A model generated the notes under the pieces. That model ran no database searches and was not told the origin of the DNA. It saw only the letters and a list, made by a program, of their open reading frames with translations. Of a stretch of 64,000 bases of DNA, positions 51,597 through 62,650 are shown piece by piece. Numbering within the stretch: position 1 is the first letter of the stretch; every line of letters begins with the position of its first letter. Origin of the DNA: Stappia sediminis (GTDB taxonomy: Bacteria; Pseudomonadota; Alphaproteobacteria; Rhizobiales; Stappiaceae); assembly GCF_009826895.1 (NCBI RefSeq), contig NZ_WUMV01000002.1, positions 675,726 through 739,725 of the forward strand, given 5' to 3'. The position numbers and the translations under genes were made by a program.

Positions 51597-51597
<1 letters not shown>
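51290..51597 (+). pseudogene. uraH: 5-hydroxyisourate hydrolase remnant (frameshift and internal deletion)
   Basis: The family start '[14 protein letters not shown]' is read from the ATG at 51290 (GGGG 8 bases upstream), but this frame stops after 22 codons. The rest, '[10 protein letters not shown]...[14 protein letters not shown]...[11 protein letters not shown]...[10 protein letters not shown]', lies in another frame; one G appears lost from the run at 51328-51330. The central strand with its usual Y-x-L-x-F...YF sequence is missing (about 17 residues between 'MRAGE' and 'AALPEP'). Two signatures are altered: HYHVP is HYRVP and the C-terminal YRGS is HRGS. The gene is probably non-functional. 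Confidence 0.85.
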
Positions 51598-53067
<1,470 letters not shown>

Positions 53068-53078
<11 letters not shown>

Positions 53079-55401
53079 GCATCCGGCACCTAGCGAGTAT
53101 TCGGTTATCAACAAGCCGTCGCCGCACGACAGCGCAGTAAAGCATGTTTCCGGTACCGCCACCTACATCGACGATATTCGCGAACCGGCCGGTCTTCTAC
53201 ATGTGGTTCCGGGCTGGTCTCGCGACGCCATACGCGGACGTATTGTCAAGATGGACCTTGAGGCCGTGCGAAATGCACCCGGCGTCATTGCGGTGCTGAC
53301 GGCTAGCGACGTGCCGGGAAAAAACGACTGCTCGCCGTCTATCGGCGACGATCCGGTGTTTGCGGATGGCGAGATCCAGTTCTACGGCCAGGTTATATTC
53401 GCGGTGGTGGCGAAAACGCGGGATGAGGCGAGGCGCGCGGCAAGCCTGGCGAAAATCGAAGTGGAGCACCTCACTCCGATCCTCACCGTCGAAGACGCCA
53501 TAGACGCCGACATCACGGTTTTGCCGGACTACCAGTTCCGCAAGGGTTCGCCCGAGACGGGGATGGTCCAGGCCGGGCGCAAGCTTGCGGGCTCGATGAG
53601 GATCGGCGGACAGGAGCACTTTTACCTCGAAGGGCAGGTGGCCATGGCACTGCCCGGCGAAGACGGCGATATGCACGTCTATTCCTCCACCCAGCACCCC
53701 ACGGAGGTTCAGCACACGGTTGCCAAGGTTCTTGGCCAGCCGGATGCCGCGATCACCATCGAGGTGCGCCGGATGGGTGGCGGCTTCGGGGGCAAGGAAA
53801 GCCAGGCCAATCAATGGGCGGCACTCGCCGCGATTGCGGCACATGCAACCGGCGCGCCCTGCAAATGCCGGCTCGACCGTGACGATGACATGATCATGAC
53901 CGGCAAACGTCACGACTTCCGTGCGGACTGGACGGTCGGTTTCGACGATGGCGGGCAGATCCGCGCGATCGACATGCAATATTTCGCGCGTTGCGGCTAT
54001 TCGGCCGATCTGTCGCTCGGTGTCGTCGATCGCACGATGTTTCACTCCGACAACAGTTATTATTACCCGGATGCGATCATCAACACCCGGCGAATGAAGA
54101 CGGACACCGTTTCCAACACGGCGTTTCGGGGTTTCGGCGGGCCTCAGGGCACGCTTGCCGCCGAAAGGGTGATCGATGCGATCGCGATTACGCTCGGCAA
54201 GGACCCGCTGGAGATCCGAAAGGCGAATTTCTATCGCGAGGGGCGGGATATCACGCCCTACGGCATGACGGTGGAGGAGTATGAGACGCTGCATTCCGTC
54301 GTGGCGCAGCTTGAAGCGTCTTCACGGTACTGGGCGCGCCGGGAAGAGGTGAAAGAGTTCAATGCCGCAAACCACGTGCTCAAGAAGGGGCTTGCGCTTA
54401 CGCCGGTGAAATTCGGCATCGCCTTCACGCTGAAGCATCTGAACCAGGCCGGCGCATTGGTGCATGTCTATACGGACGGTTCGATCCATCTGAACCACGG
54501 CGGCACCGAGATGGGGCAGGGGCTCTATCAGAAGGTGGCGCAGGTGGTCGCGGAAGAATTCGGCGTTTCGCTCGATCGCGTGCGCATAACCGCCACCCAC
54601 ACGGGCAAGGTGCCTAACACCGGCCCGACGGCGGCTTCCAGCGGGTCGGACCTGAACGGCATGGCCGCCAAGCGCGCGGCAGAGGCGATCAAGGCACGGA
54701 TGGTGGCCTTCGCCGCCGAGGAATTCGGCATCGAGCCGGAGACCATAGAATTCCGAGACAATCAGGTGATCCTCGGAAACGAGGCGATAGACTTCGGTGC
54801 GCTGGCAAAGCAGGCGCATCTGAACCGCATTCAGCTTTCCGCAGCAGGCTTCTACGCAACCCCGCATATCACCTGGGACCGCGAGACGGCGAGCGGACAG
54901 CCATTCCTCTATTTCGCCTATGGTGCGGCCTGTTCCGAAGTGACGATCGACACCATGACGGGCGAAATGCGCGTCGACCGCGTCGATATCCTCCACGACG
55001 TCGGTCATTCGCTCAATCCGGCGCTTGATATCGGCCAGATCGAGGGCGGCTTCGTGCAGGGAATGGGGTGGCTCACAACCGAGGAACTGGTCTGGGACGA
55101 AAAGGGACGCCTGCGCACGCATGCGCCGTCGACCTACAAGATCCCGACGGCATCCGACGTGCCAGAAGAATTCAACGTTTCCCTCTATGAATCGAAAGGT
55201 AATCCGCAGGATACGATCTATCGGTCAAAGGCCGTCGGCGAGCCGCCGATCATGCTGGCAAACTCCGTGTTCTCGGCGATCGTCGACGCGATTGCGAGCC
55301 TGAAGCCCGGGATCATTCCGCCGCTCGATGCGCCTGCAACGCCGGAGGCGATCCTGAAGGCCGTGACGGCGATAAAACGCGCGGAAAGCGCCGAAAAATG
55401 A
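53068..55401 (+). CDS. xdhB: Xanthine dehydrogenase large (molybdopterin) subunit
   Basis: XdhB holds the molybdenum cofactor and oxidises hypoxanthine to xanthine and xanthine to urate. The 777-residue protein has 'RRMGGGFGGKESQ', 'AFRGFGGPQG' (with the substrate-orienting Arg), 'GGTEMGQGLYQKVAQV', 'SSGSDLNGMAA' and the catalytic Glu region 'KAVGEPPIMLA'. It overlaps xdhA at its start and xdhC (ATGA) at its end, so the three subunits are translationally coupled. Confidence 0.97.
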
Positions 55402-56402
55402 AAGTTTGGCCAACCATATCCGCTGCGCTCGAGCGTTACGGCGCCTCCGCGTTGGTGACGGTATTGACCGCGGAAGGATCAAGCCCGCGGGAGGAAGGCG
55501 CGCGGATGGTGGTAAGGCCCGACCGCAGCTTCTCCGGTACCATCGGCGGAGGCCAGTTGGAATTCGATGCGATCGCCATCGCCTGCGAGGCATTGAAACG
55601 CGGAGAAGCGGGGCTGTCGCTCAGAAGTTTCTCGCTCGGTCCGGACCTTGGCCAGTGCTGCGGCGGGCGTGTGCGCATCGCCCTGGAGGTGATCGATGCC
55701 GAGCGCCGTGACGAGGCGAGCCGGCTGGCCGAGAAGGAACGCGGCGGGCCAGTTTCGACGCGGGCCTTGGTCGGAGGTGATGGAAAGGTCGGGCCGCGTG
55801 AGATTGTCGAGCCGGCCGACGCACCGTTCATCCGATTGAACGGGACTGAACTGGTCGAGACGTTCGGCGAGCGGCGCACGCAGCTTTGGCTCTTCGGAGC
55901 GGGGCATGTAGGCCGCGCCCTGGTTCTGGCGCTCGCGCCATTGCCGTTCGATGTCACGTGGATCGACAGCCGCTCCGACGCATTCCCGGCGATGGTACCG
56001 GCAAACTGCCGCTGCGTTTGTAGCGAGCGGCCGGACGAGGAACTGAACAACGCGCCCGATGGTGCCTGGCTGGTCATCATGACGCACAGCCACGCGCTGG
56101 ATCGGACGATCGCGGATACAGCACTTCGAATGGAACGCATCCCTTATGTCGGGATGATAGGCAGCAGGACCAAGCGGGGGCGGATGCTGTCCAGGTTCCG
56201 GGCAGGGGGAATTGGCGAGGGCGCGCTCGATCGTTTCGTGTGCCCGATCGGCCTCCAATCCATTCGATCCAAGCATCCGGCGGCTATTGCGGCTTCGGTC
56301 GCCGCAGATCTGCTTGCGAGACAGGAAACGGCGGCCGGAGCGTCCGATTCTGGCGTGCCTCTTGCATCTTCACTTGCGTCTGCACGGCGGACATCACGGT
56401 AA
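55398..56402 (+). CDS. xdhC: Xanthine dehydrogenase accessory protein XdhC
   Basis: XdhC binds the molybdenum cofactor and delivers its sulfurated form to XdhB; it is not part of the final enzyme. The 334-residue protein has the N-terminal XdhC/CoxI domain ('TVLTAEGSSPREEGARMVV', 'GTIGGGQLE', 'GQCCGGRVRI') and a C-terminal Rossmann domain ('LWLFGAGHVGRALV', 'GMIGSRTKRGRM'). The last ~20 residues are low-complexity Ala/Ser. Confidence 0.95.
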   Translation: MKVWPTISAALERYGASALVTVLTAEGSSPREEGARMVVRPDRSFSGTIGGGQLEFDAIAIACEALKRGEAGLSLRSFSLGPDLGQCCGGRVRIALEVIDAERRDEASRLAEKERGGPVSTRALVGGDGKVGPREIVEPADAPFIRLNGTELVETFGERRTQLWLFGAGHVGRALVLALAPLPFDVTWIDSRSDAFPAMVPANCRCVCSERPDEELNNAPDGAWLVIMTHSHALDRTIADTALRMERIPYVGMIGSRTKRGRMLSRFRAGGIGEGALDRFVCPIGLQSIRSKHPAAIAASVAADLLARQETAAGASDSGVPLASSLASARRTSR

Positions 56403-56421
56403 CACACCCGACGGGGGAGCA

Positions 56422-58026
56422 ATGGAAACCGATACGCAAACGGCAAAGGATCCGCAGGCGGGCGACTTTGAAAGGTCGGGTGACCTGCTGCTCCAGGCCC
56501 AGGGCATTACGAAACGCTTCGGCGAGATACTCGCCAACAACAATGTTTCGATCGATCTCAGGGCAGGGGAAATCCATGCGCTTCTGGGAGAAAACGGCGC
56601 CGGCAAATCGACGCTTGTGAAGATCCTCTACGGAGCCCTGGAGCCGAACGACGGTGCCTTGCTGTGGCGCGGGAAACCAGTTGCAATCACCTCACCTGCC
56701 GAGGCAAGAAAACTCGGTATCGGTATGGTATTTCAGCATTTTTCCCTGTTTGAGGCGCTGACGGTCGCTGAAAATATCGCTCTCGCCCTTCCGGGAAAAC
56801 TGTCGATACGCGAGCTTTCGGAGCGCATCCGGAAAGTCTCGACGGACTATGGCCTGGAACTCGACCCAGGTGCGATCGTGGCGGACCTGCCGGTCGGCAT
56901 ACGCCAGCGTGTTGAAATCGTGAGGTGCCTGCTGCAGGAGCCGGACCTCATCATCATGGATGAGCCGACATCGGTGCTGACACCACAGGAGACGGATCAG
57001 CTTTTCATTACATTGCAGCGCCTTACGAAGGAAGGCTGCGCGATCCTCTACATCAGCCACCGGCTGGAGGAGGTAAAGCAGATCTGCCATCACGCAACGA
57101 TCATGCGTCACGGCGAGGTGGTGAGCGAATGCGATCCGTCAAAGGAAACGCCCGCCACGCTCGCAAGCATGATGGTGGGCGCGGAAATCAAGGACGTGCG
57201 CAAGCCGAGCGCTGGTGCCCCCGGAGACGAGCGGCTGGTCATCGAGCGGCTTAGCGCGCCAGCCGACGGACCGTTCGGGGTGGCGCTGCGCGACGTCGAC
57301 CTGACTATTCACGCGGGCGAGGTCGTCGCGATCGCCGGGATCGCCGCGAACGGGCAGGGCGAGCTTTTCGACCTGATATCCGGCGAACGGCTTTCCGCCC
57401 TCCCCGAGAGTGTGCGGATCGACGGACAACCTGTCGGCCGCAAGGGCGTTAATGAGAGGCGCCGGGCCGGCGCTGCATTCGTTCCGGAAGAGCGGCTGGG
57501 TCATGGCGCTGTGCCAGGGCTCAAGCTTTCCGAAAACATTGTCCTGACGCGCCACGGCGTGAATGACGGGCTCGTGCGCGCAGGCTTCGTGAACCGGTCA
57601 CGCGCCGCGGAGCTGGAGAAAAAGATCAAGAAGAACTACGACGTGCGTATGTCGCATGACGACCCTGAGGCAAGGTCGCTTTCCGGCGGAAATCTCCAGA
57701 AATTCGTCGTCGGGCGCGAACTCGACAGAAATCCGGGCGTGATCGTCATCAATCAGCCGACCTGGGGCGTGGATGCCGGGGCGGCTGCCACGATCCGCCA
57801 GGAGTTGATCGACCTGGCGCGGGCGGGAAGCGCCGTTCTCGTGATCAGTCAGGATCTTGACGAGATATTCGAAGTTGCCGACCGCATCGCTGTGATCTCG
57901 CGCGGTGAGCTGTCGGACGCCGAGCCCGCGGAAAGCATGACGAGAGAGAGGATTGGCCTGCTGATGGGCGGAATAACCGATGCGCACACGGCTCAAGGCG
58001 GAGGAGCGGCGACCCATGCGGCTTGA
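56422..58026 (+). CDS. ABC transporter ATPase, nucleoside/BMP type (two ABC domains)
   Basis: A 534-residue fused double ATPase of the RbsA-like type used with BMP-family binding proteins for nucleoside uptake. Domain 1 has 'GENGAGKST', a weak signature 'LPVGIRQRVEI' and 'LIIMDEPTSVL'. Domain 2 has the degenerate Walker A 'GIAANGQGEL' but a good signature 'LSGGNLQKFVVGREL', with 'VIVINQPTWGVD' in place of a Glu-containing Walker B, which is normal for this class. The start is the ATG right after GGGGGAG. It overlaps the next gene by 11 bases. Confidence 0.94.
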   Translation: METDTQTAKDPQAGDFERSGDLLLQAQGITKRFGEILANNNVSIDLRAGEIHALLGENGAGKSTLVKILYGALEPNDGALLWRGKPVAITSPAEARKLGIGMVFQHFSLFEALTVAENIALALPGKLSIRELSERIRKVSTDYGLELDPGAIVADLPVGIRQRVEIVRCLLQEPDLIIMDEPTSVLTPQETDQLFITLQRLTKEGCAILYISHRLEEVKQICHHATIMRHGEVVSECDPSKETPATLASMMVGAEIKDVRKPSAGAPGDERLVIERLSAPADGPFGVALRDVDLTIHAGEVVAIAGIAANGQGELFDLISGERLSALPESVRIDGQPVGRKGVNERRRAGAAFVPEERLGHGAVPGLKLSENIVLTRHGVNDGLVRAGFVNRSRAAELEKKIKKNYDVRMSHDDPEARSLSGGNLQKFVVGRELDRNPGVIVINQPTWGVDAGAAATIRQELIDLARAGSAVLVISQDLDEIFEVADRIAVISRGELSDAEPAESMTRERIGLLMGGITDAHTAQGGGAATHAA

Positions 58027-59107
58027 ACTCGAAAAGCGGTCCGAACACTCGACGTTCTATTCGATCGCATCGCCATTTATCGCGATCGGCTTGACGCTGA
58101 TATTCGGCGCGATCCTGTTTGCCGTCATCGGCAAGGACCCGGCGGAGGCGCTTTACATCTATTTCGTGAGCCCTTTGACCTCCACCTGGTCCCTTCATGA
58201 ACTTGCGGTCAAATCGGCGCCCCTGATCCTGATCGGCGCCGGCCTGTCGCTTTGCTTCCTGTCATCGAACTGGAACATCGGCGCTGAAGGGCAATTCGTC
58301 ATGGGCGCGGTATTCGGCTCGATGATGCCGATCGTCTTTCCGGATGTGCAGAACACATTCGTCCTTCCGCTCATGATCATCATGGGCATGGCTGGCGGCG
58401 CCGCCTATGCGTTCATACCGGCCTTTCTCAAAACCCGCTTCGGGACGAACGAGATCTTGACAAGCCTGATGCTGGTCTATGTGGCGCAGCTTTTCCTGGA
58501 TTGGCTGGTGCGCGGACCGTGGCGCAATCCGGAAGGCTTCAACTTCCCCGAGTCCAGGACATTCCACGAATACGCGATCCTGCCGGAAGTGCTGGAATCG
58601 GGCAGGGCGCACTACGGGGCGGTTTTCGCGGTCCTCGCGGTTATCGGCCTTGCGGTGCTGCTTTCCAAGACGTTGAAAGGCTTTGAAATCCAGGTTGCGG
58701 GTCAGGCACCAAGGGCTGGACGTTTCGGCGGGTTTTCCGCCGCGAAGATGACTTTCTTCGCCTTCCTGCTTTCAGGCGCACTTGCGGGGCTTGCCGGAAT
58801 TTCGGAGGTATCCGGCGCGGTACAGCAACTCCGGCCGGTGGTCTCCCCAGGTTACGGCTTCACGGCGATCATCGTGGCGTTCCTGGGCAGGCTCAACCCG
58901 ATCGGTGTTCTTTTCGCCGGCATCCTTCTTGGAATTTCCTATCTGGGCGGTGAGGAAGCGCAGATCGTTCTGGGCCTCTCCGACAAGATCACCCGCGTGT
59001 TCCAGGGCATGCTGCTCTTCTTCGTCCTCGCTTGCGACACGCTGATCCTCTACCGCATCCGCTTCGTGTCCACGCGCACGCCTGCGCTTGCGATGGGAGA
59101 AAACTGA
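58016..59107 (+). CDS. ABC transporter permease, nucleoside/BMP type (first)
   Basis: The 363-residue inner-membrane protein has about nine or ten helices and the permease signature 'FLSSNWNIGAEGQFVMGAVFGS', 'RFGTNEILTSLMLVYVAQL' and 'GFTAIIVAFLGRLNPIGVLFAGI', typical of the YufP/NupP-type subunit. The start is the ATG of 'MRLELEKRSEHSTFYS', preceded by GGAGGAG. Stop and next start share one base (TGATG). Confidence 0.93.
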   Translation: MRLELEKRSEHSTFYSIASPFIAIGLTLIFGAILFAVIGKDPAEALYIYFVSPLTSTWSLHELAVKSAPLILIGAGLSLCFLSSNWNIGAEGQFVMGAVFGSMMPIVFPDVQNTFVLPLMIIMGMAGGAAYAFIPAFLKTRFGTNEILTSLMLVYVAQLFLDWLVRGPWRNPEGFNFPESRTFHEYAILPEVLESGRAHYGAVFAVLAVIGLAVLLSKTLKGFEIQVAGQAPRAGRFGGFSAAKMTFFAFLLSGALAGLAGISEVSGAVQQLRPVVSPGYGFTAIIVAFLGRLNPIGVLFAGILLGISYLGGEEAQIVLGLSDKITRVFQGMLLFFVLACDTLILYRIRFVSTRTPALAMGEN

Positions 59108-60027
59108 TGGAACTCGCTGTCGCAGTTATCGTCACGATCGTCACGGCGGCGACGCCGCTCCTGATCGCCGCCATCGGCGAACTGGTGGTGGAACGCTCCG
59201 GCGTCTTGAACCTTGGCGTGGAAGGCATGATGGTGATCGGCGCCGTAGCCGCTTTCGCCATCGCTCATAACACGGGCAGTCCCTACCTGGGCATCGTCGG
59301 CGGCATGGCGGCAGGCGCTTTCCTTGCGCTCCTGTTCGGCCTTTTGACCCTTACGCTTGCAACGAACCAGGTGGCGACCGGCCTTGCGCTGACGCTGCTT
59401 GGCCTCGGCCTTTCGGGAGCGATCGGCGAGCCCTACGTCGGCCTTCCGGGCACCAAGCTTCAGCCGATCGAAATTCCGCTGCTTGCCGACATTCCCTTCT
59501 TCGGGCCGATCCTCTTCAAGCAGGATATCATCGTCTATGCGTCCTTCGCGCTTGTCGCGGGTGTGGCATGGTTCCTGTTTCGCACGCGAGCCGGACTTAC
59601 GTTGCGCTCCGTCGGCGACAGTCAGACATCGGCCCATACACTGGGAATATCCGTGATCCGTATTCGTTATCTGGCGGTGTTGTTCGGCGGCGCCTGTGCG
59701 GGCCTGGCCGGAGCGCAGCTTTCGCTCGCCTATACGCCGCAGTGGGTGGAAAACATGACGGCGGGCAGGGGCTGGATCGCGCTGGCGCTTGTCGTTTTCG
59801 CATCCTGGAGGCCGCTGCGCGTGATTGCGGGAGCCTATCTCTTCGGCGCGGTCACGATAGGCCAGCTGCACGCGCAGGCACTGGGCTTCGGCATTCCCTC
59901 CCAGTTGCTATCGTCGCTCCCCTATCTTGCGACGATTGCCGTTCTCGTTATCATCTCGCGCGACCGTCGGTTGACTCTTGTGAATACCCCGGCTTCGCTC
60001 GGAAAACCCTTCGTACCGGACAGATAA
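59107..60027 (+). CDS. ABC transporter permease, nucleoside/BMP type (second)
   Basis: A 306-residue permease with about eight helices, the smaller partner (YufQ/NupQ type). Signatures are 'LVVERSGVLNLGVEGMMVIGAV', 'ATNQVATGLALTLLGLGLSG', 'SVGDSQTSAHTLGISV' and 'AGRGWIALALVVFASWRPL'. It is coupled to the first permease and followed 76 bases later by the binding-protein gene. Confidence 0.93.
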   Translation: MELAVAVIVTIVTAATPLLIAAIGELVVERSGVLNLGVEGMMVIGAVAAFAIAHNTGSPYLGIVGGMAAGAFLALLFGLLTLTLATNQVATGLALTLLGLGLSGAIGEPYVGLPGTKLQPIEIPLLADIPFFGPILFKQDIIVYASFALVAGVAWFLFRTRAGLTLRSVGDSQTSAHTLGISVIRIRYLAVLFGGACAGLAGAQLSLAYTPQWVENMTAGRGWIALALVVFASWRPLRVIAGAYLFGAVTIGQLHAQALGFGIPSQLLSSLPYLATIAVLVIISRDRRLTLVNTPASLGKPFVPDR

Positions 60028-60103
60028 TCGACGTATGGAGAGCGGGAGGACGGGCAAAGCGCGTTCACACCCGCTTGGAATAACCAGAGAGGAAGTTGCA
60101 ATC

Positions 60104-61171
60104 ATGAAGCTTAGAATTCTGGGACTTACCCTTGCCGCGGCAATTGTCGGATCGGCCAGCGCACAGGCGCAGGATCCGGTCGAAGCCTGTTTCGTCTATG
60201 TCGGTTCCAAGACCGACGGCGGCTGGACCCAGGCCCACGACATTGGGCGGCAGGAGGCCGACCACCTGATGGGTGACGCGGTCACCACGAAATTCGTCGA
60301 AAACATCCCCGAAGGGGCGGATGCCGAACGCGCGATCGAACGTTTTGCCCGCTCCGGCTGCGACATCGTCTTCACGACGTCGTTCGGCTTCATGGATCCC
60401 ACGATAAAGGTCGCGAAAAAATATCCAGACGTGAAATTCGAGCACGCAACCGGATATAAAACTGCTGACAACGTCACGAGCTACAATTCCAGATTCTACG
60501 AAGGCCGCTATATCATCGGCCAGATCGCGGCGAAGATGTCCAAGACGGGCGTTGCCGGATATATCGCCTCCTTCCCGATTCCCGAGGTCGTTCAAGGCAT
60601 CAACGCGTTCCTTCTTGGCGCGCAATCGGTCAATCCGGATTTCAAGCTCAAGGTCGTATGGGTGAACAGCTGGTTCGATGCCGGCAAGGAAGCCGACGCA
60701 GCCAAGGCGCTGATCGACCAGGGCGTAGACATCCTGACCCAGCATACCGACTCCACGGCCCCGATGCAGGTTGCCGCGGAACGCGGCATTCATGCTTTCG
60801 GGCAGGCTTCCGACATGATCAAGGCTGGCCCTGAGACACAGCTTACGGCCATCGTGGATACTTGGGGCGCGTATTATATCAAGCGTATTCAGGCGGTCAT
60901 CGACGGCACCTGGGAATCCCAGTCGAGCTGGGATGGTCTGAAGGATGGCATCTTGACCATGGCGCCTTACACGAACATGCCCGATGATGTGAAGGCGATG
61001 GCCGAGGATACGGAAGCCAAGATCAAATCCGGCGAGCTTCATCCCTTTACCGGCCCGGTCAAGAAGCAGGATGGTACCCAGTGGCTTGCCGATGGTGAAA
61101 CGGCCGACGACGGCACGCTTCTCGGCATGAATTTCTACGTGGAAGGCGTGGACGACAAGCTGCCGCAATAA
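60104..61171 (+). CDS. BMP-family periplasmic binding protein (purine/nucleoside type)
   Basis: The 355-residue exported protein is the substrate receptor of the preceding transporter. It has a Sec signal peptide ('LGLTLAAAIVGSASAQAQD', cleavage near 22) rather than a lipobox, and the BMP pattern: 'VYVGSKTDGGWTQAHDIGRQ', 'IVFTTSFGFMDPTIKVAKKYPDVKFEHATGY', 'YNSRFYEGRYIIGQIAAKMSK', 'GYIASFPIPEVVQGINAF'. Its genetic company suggests a purine base, nucleoside or ureide as ligand. Confidence 0.93.
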   Translation: MKLRILGLTLAAAIVGSASAQAQDPVEACFVYVGSKTDGGWTQAHDIGRQEADHLMGDAVTTKFVENIPEGADAERAIERFARSGCDIVFTTSFGFMDPTIKVAKKYPDVKFEHATGYKTADNVTSYNSRFYEGRYIIGQIAAKMSKTGVAGYIASFPIPEVVQGINAFLLGAQSVNPDFKLKVVWVNSWFDAGKEADAAKALIDQGVDILTQHTDSTAPMQVAAERGIHAFGQASDMIKAGPETQLTAIVDTWGAYYIKRIQAVIDGTWESQSSWDGLKDGILTMAPYTNMPDDVKAMAEDTEAKIKSGELHPFTGPVKKQDGTQWLADGETADDGTLLGMNFYVEGVDDKLPQ

Positions 61172-61180
61172 GTCAGGACA

Positions 61181-61228
61181 AACCGTCGGGACGCATGGCG
61201 CGTTCCGACGGTTCCTATTGATTTTTTT
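61181..61228 (+). terminator. Terminator-like hairpin after the BMP gene
   Basis: AACCGTCGG (61181-61189) pairs with CCGACGGTT (61205-61213); T7 follows after an 8-base gap (61222-61228). It may reduce read-through so that the binding protein is made in excess over the hydrolases downstream. Confidence 0.6.
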
Positions 61229-61372
61229 AAAATATTCGAATTCCACCCCACGAAGTGTTGGCTTCGCCATGAAACTGGCAATAGGATGTCGGGATCATGA
61301 CGACGCCTATCGAATTCAAAGCCGATTCCGGGGACATCGAGTATCGGATGATGGTAAGCGCGGGAGCGGGCC

Positions 61373-62650
61373 GTGGTGCCTGACATACCGCTGCAATCCA
61401 CATATGAGCTGGGCGAGACAGCTTCCAGGCTCATTGATGATCTTTCGCGAATTTCCGCTGACGAAGACAAGCTCACGAGGCTCTACCTGACGCCCGAGCA
61501 CCGCAAGGCCGCTGACCTTGTCGGCGAATGGATGCGGCAAGCAGGCCTGGAGGTAACCGAGGACAGCCTCGGAACCGTGCGCGGCAGGCTTTCTTCGCCA
61601 TCCACTGCGAATAGCAAAAAACGCCTGCTTATTGGCTCCCACATCGATACGGTGATCGACGGGGGAAAATTCGACGGTTCACTTGGCGTTATCTGCGCGA
61701 TCCTTGCTGCGCGCGAAATCCGAAAACGCGGCATGGAACTGCCATTCGATATCGATGTGCTTGCGTTCGGTGACGAGGAGGGGGTCCGTTTCCCGACAAC
61801 GTTATTGTCCTCTTCGGCGCTTGCAGGAACCGTGCCTCCTGGCGAGTTGGACGCCTGCGACTCGGATGGCATAAGCGTTGCTGCGGCTTTGCGCGAGTTC
61901 GGAGGTGATCCGGAAAATATCGGAGGTATCAAGGAGGATCCCGATAAAGTCATCGGATATCTCGAAGTTCACATTGAGCAGGGGCCTGTACTTGAAAACG
62001 AGGAATTGCCGATCGGTATCGTCACATCGCTTGCAGGTGCCGAGCGGCACTGGATAACCGTGCAAGGCGAAGCGGGGCATGCCGGAACGGTGCCGATGGA
62101 TATCCGAAGGGATGCGTTGTCCGTCGCAGCGGACTTGATCGGAGCCATCGAGGTAGCCGCCAAATCCGCAAAACGGGATAGTGTCGTAGCCACGATCGGC
62201 TCGCTTGAAGTTTCACCGGGGGCAGTCAACGTCATACCGGCGGAAGTGAAGATGACGCTGGACCTGCGCGCGGCGCGCGAAGAGCCGCGGGCGGCGGCGA
62301 TAGAGGCGATCAAGGCTGAAGCAGCCCGCATTTCCGAAAAGCGCGGCTGCCGGATCGAATTCGATCAATTTCACGAAGTGAAGACGTCTCCCTGTGCCCA
62401 GGTCTTTCAGGATGCCGCGGAACGGGCGATCGCTTCCATGAATATCCGCCCGCACCGGCTGATGTCCGGCGCTGGACACGATGGTCAGGCGATGAAGGCC
62501 CTGACGGAAATCGGCATGCTCTTCGTGCGATGCAGGAATGGCATAAGTCACAATCCGGCGGAACACGTATCGGTGGAGGATATGGGCGTGGCAGTCGAGG
62601 CGATGGTCCGCTGGGTGGCAGAGATCGCGCAAGAGGGGGCCGGCGCGTGA
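61373..62650 (+). CDS. M20 amidohydrolase, allantoate amidohydrolase/N-carbamoylase-like
   Basis: A 425-residue metal-dependent amidohydrolase of the AllC/HyuC type. Metal-binding motifs are 'LIGSHIDTVIDGGKFDGSLGV', 'FGDEEGVRFPTT', 'VHIEQGPVLE' and 'GAGHDGQAMKAL', with the dimer-lid 'QGEAGHAGTVPMDIRRDAL'. Next to xanthine dehydrogenase and a nucleoside-type importer, allantoate or ureidoglycine hydrolysis is the likely reaction, but carbamoyl-amino-acid hydrolysis (pyrimidine route) cannot be excluded. GTG start with GGGAG 6 bases upstream. Confidence 0.9.
   Translation: MVPDIPLQSTYELGETASRLIDDLSRISADEDKLTRLYLTPEHRKAADLVGEWMRQAGLEVTEDSLGTVRGRLSSPSTANSKKRLLIGSHIDTVIDGGKFDGSLGVICAILAAREIRKRGMELPFDIDVLAFGDEEGVRFPTTLLSSSALAGTVPPGELDACDSDGISVAAALREFGGDPENIGGIKEDPDKVIGYLEVHIEQGPVLENEELPIGIVTSLAGAERHWITVQGEAGHAGTVPMDIRRDALSVAADLIGAIEVAAKSAKRDSVVATIGSLEVSPGAVNVIPAEVKMTLDLRAAREEPRAAAIEAIKAEAARISEKRGCRIEFDQFHEVKTSPCAQVFQDAAERAIASMNIRPHRLMSGAGHDGQAMKALTEIGMLFVRCRNGISHNPAEHVSVEDMGVAVEAMVRWVAEIAQEGAGA

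Noticed and set aside
57300..57790. Degenerate second nucleotide site of the ABC ATPase (GIAANGQGE, NQPTWGVD)
   Set aside because: This is the usual state of the second domain in RbsA/BMP-type fused ATPases and not a specific lesion.
61297..61383. A 28-codon protein-coding gene
   Set aside because: Too short and without a recognisable product; mentioned only as a possible coupling element.
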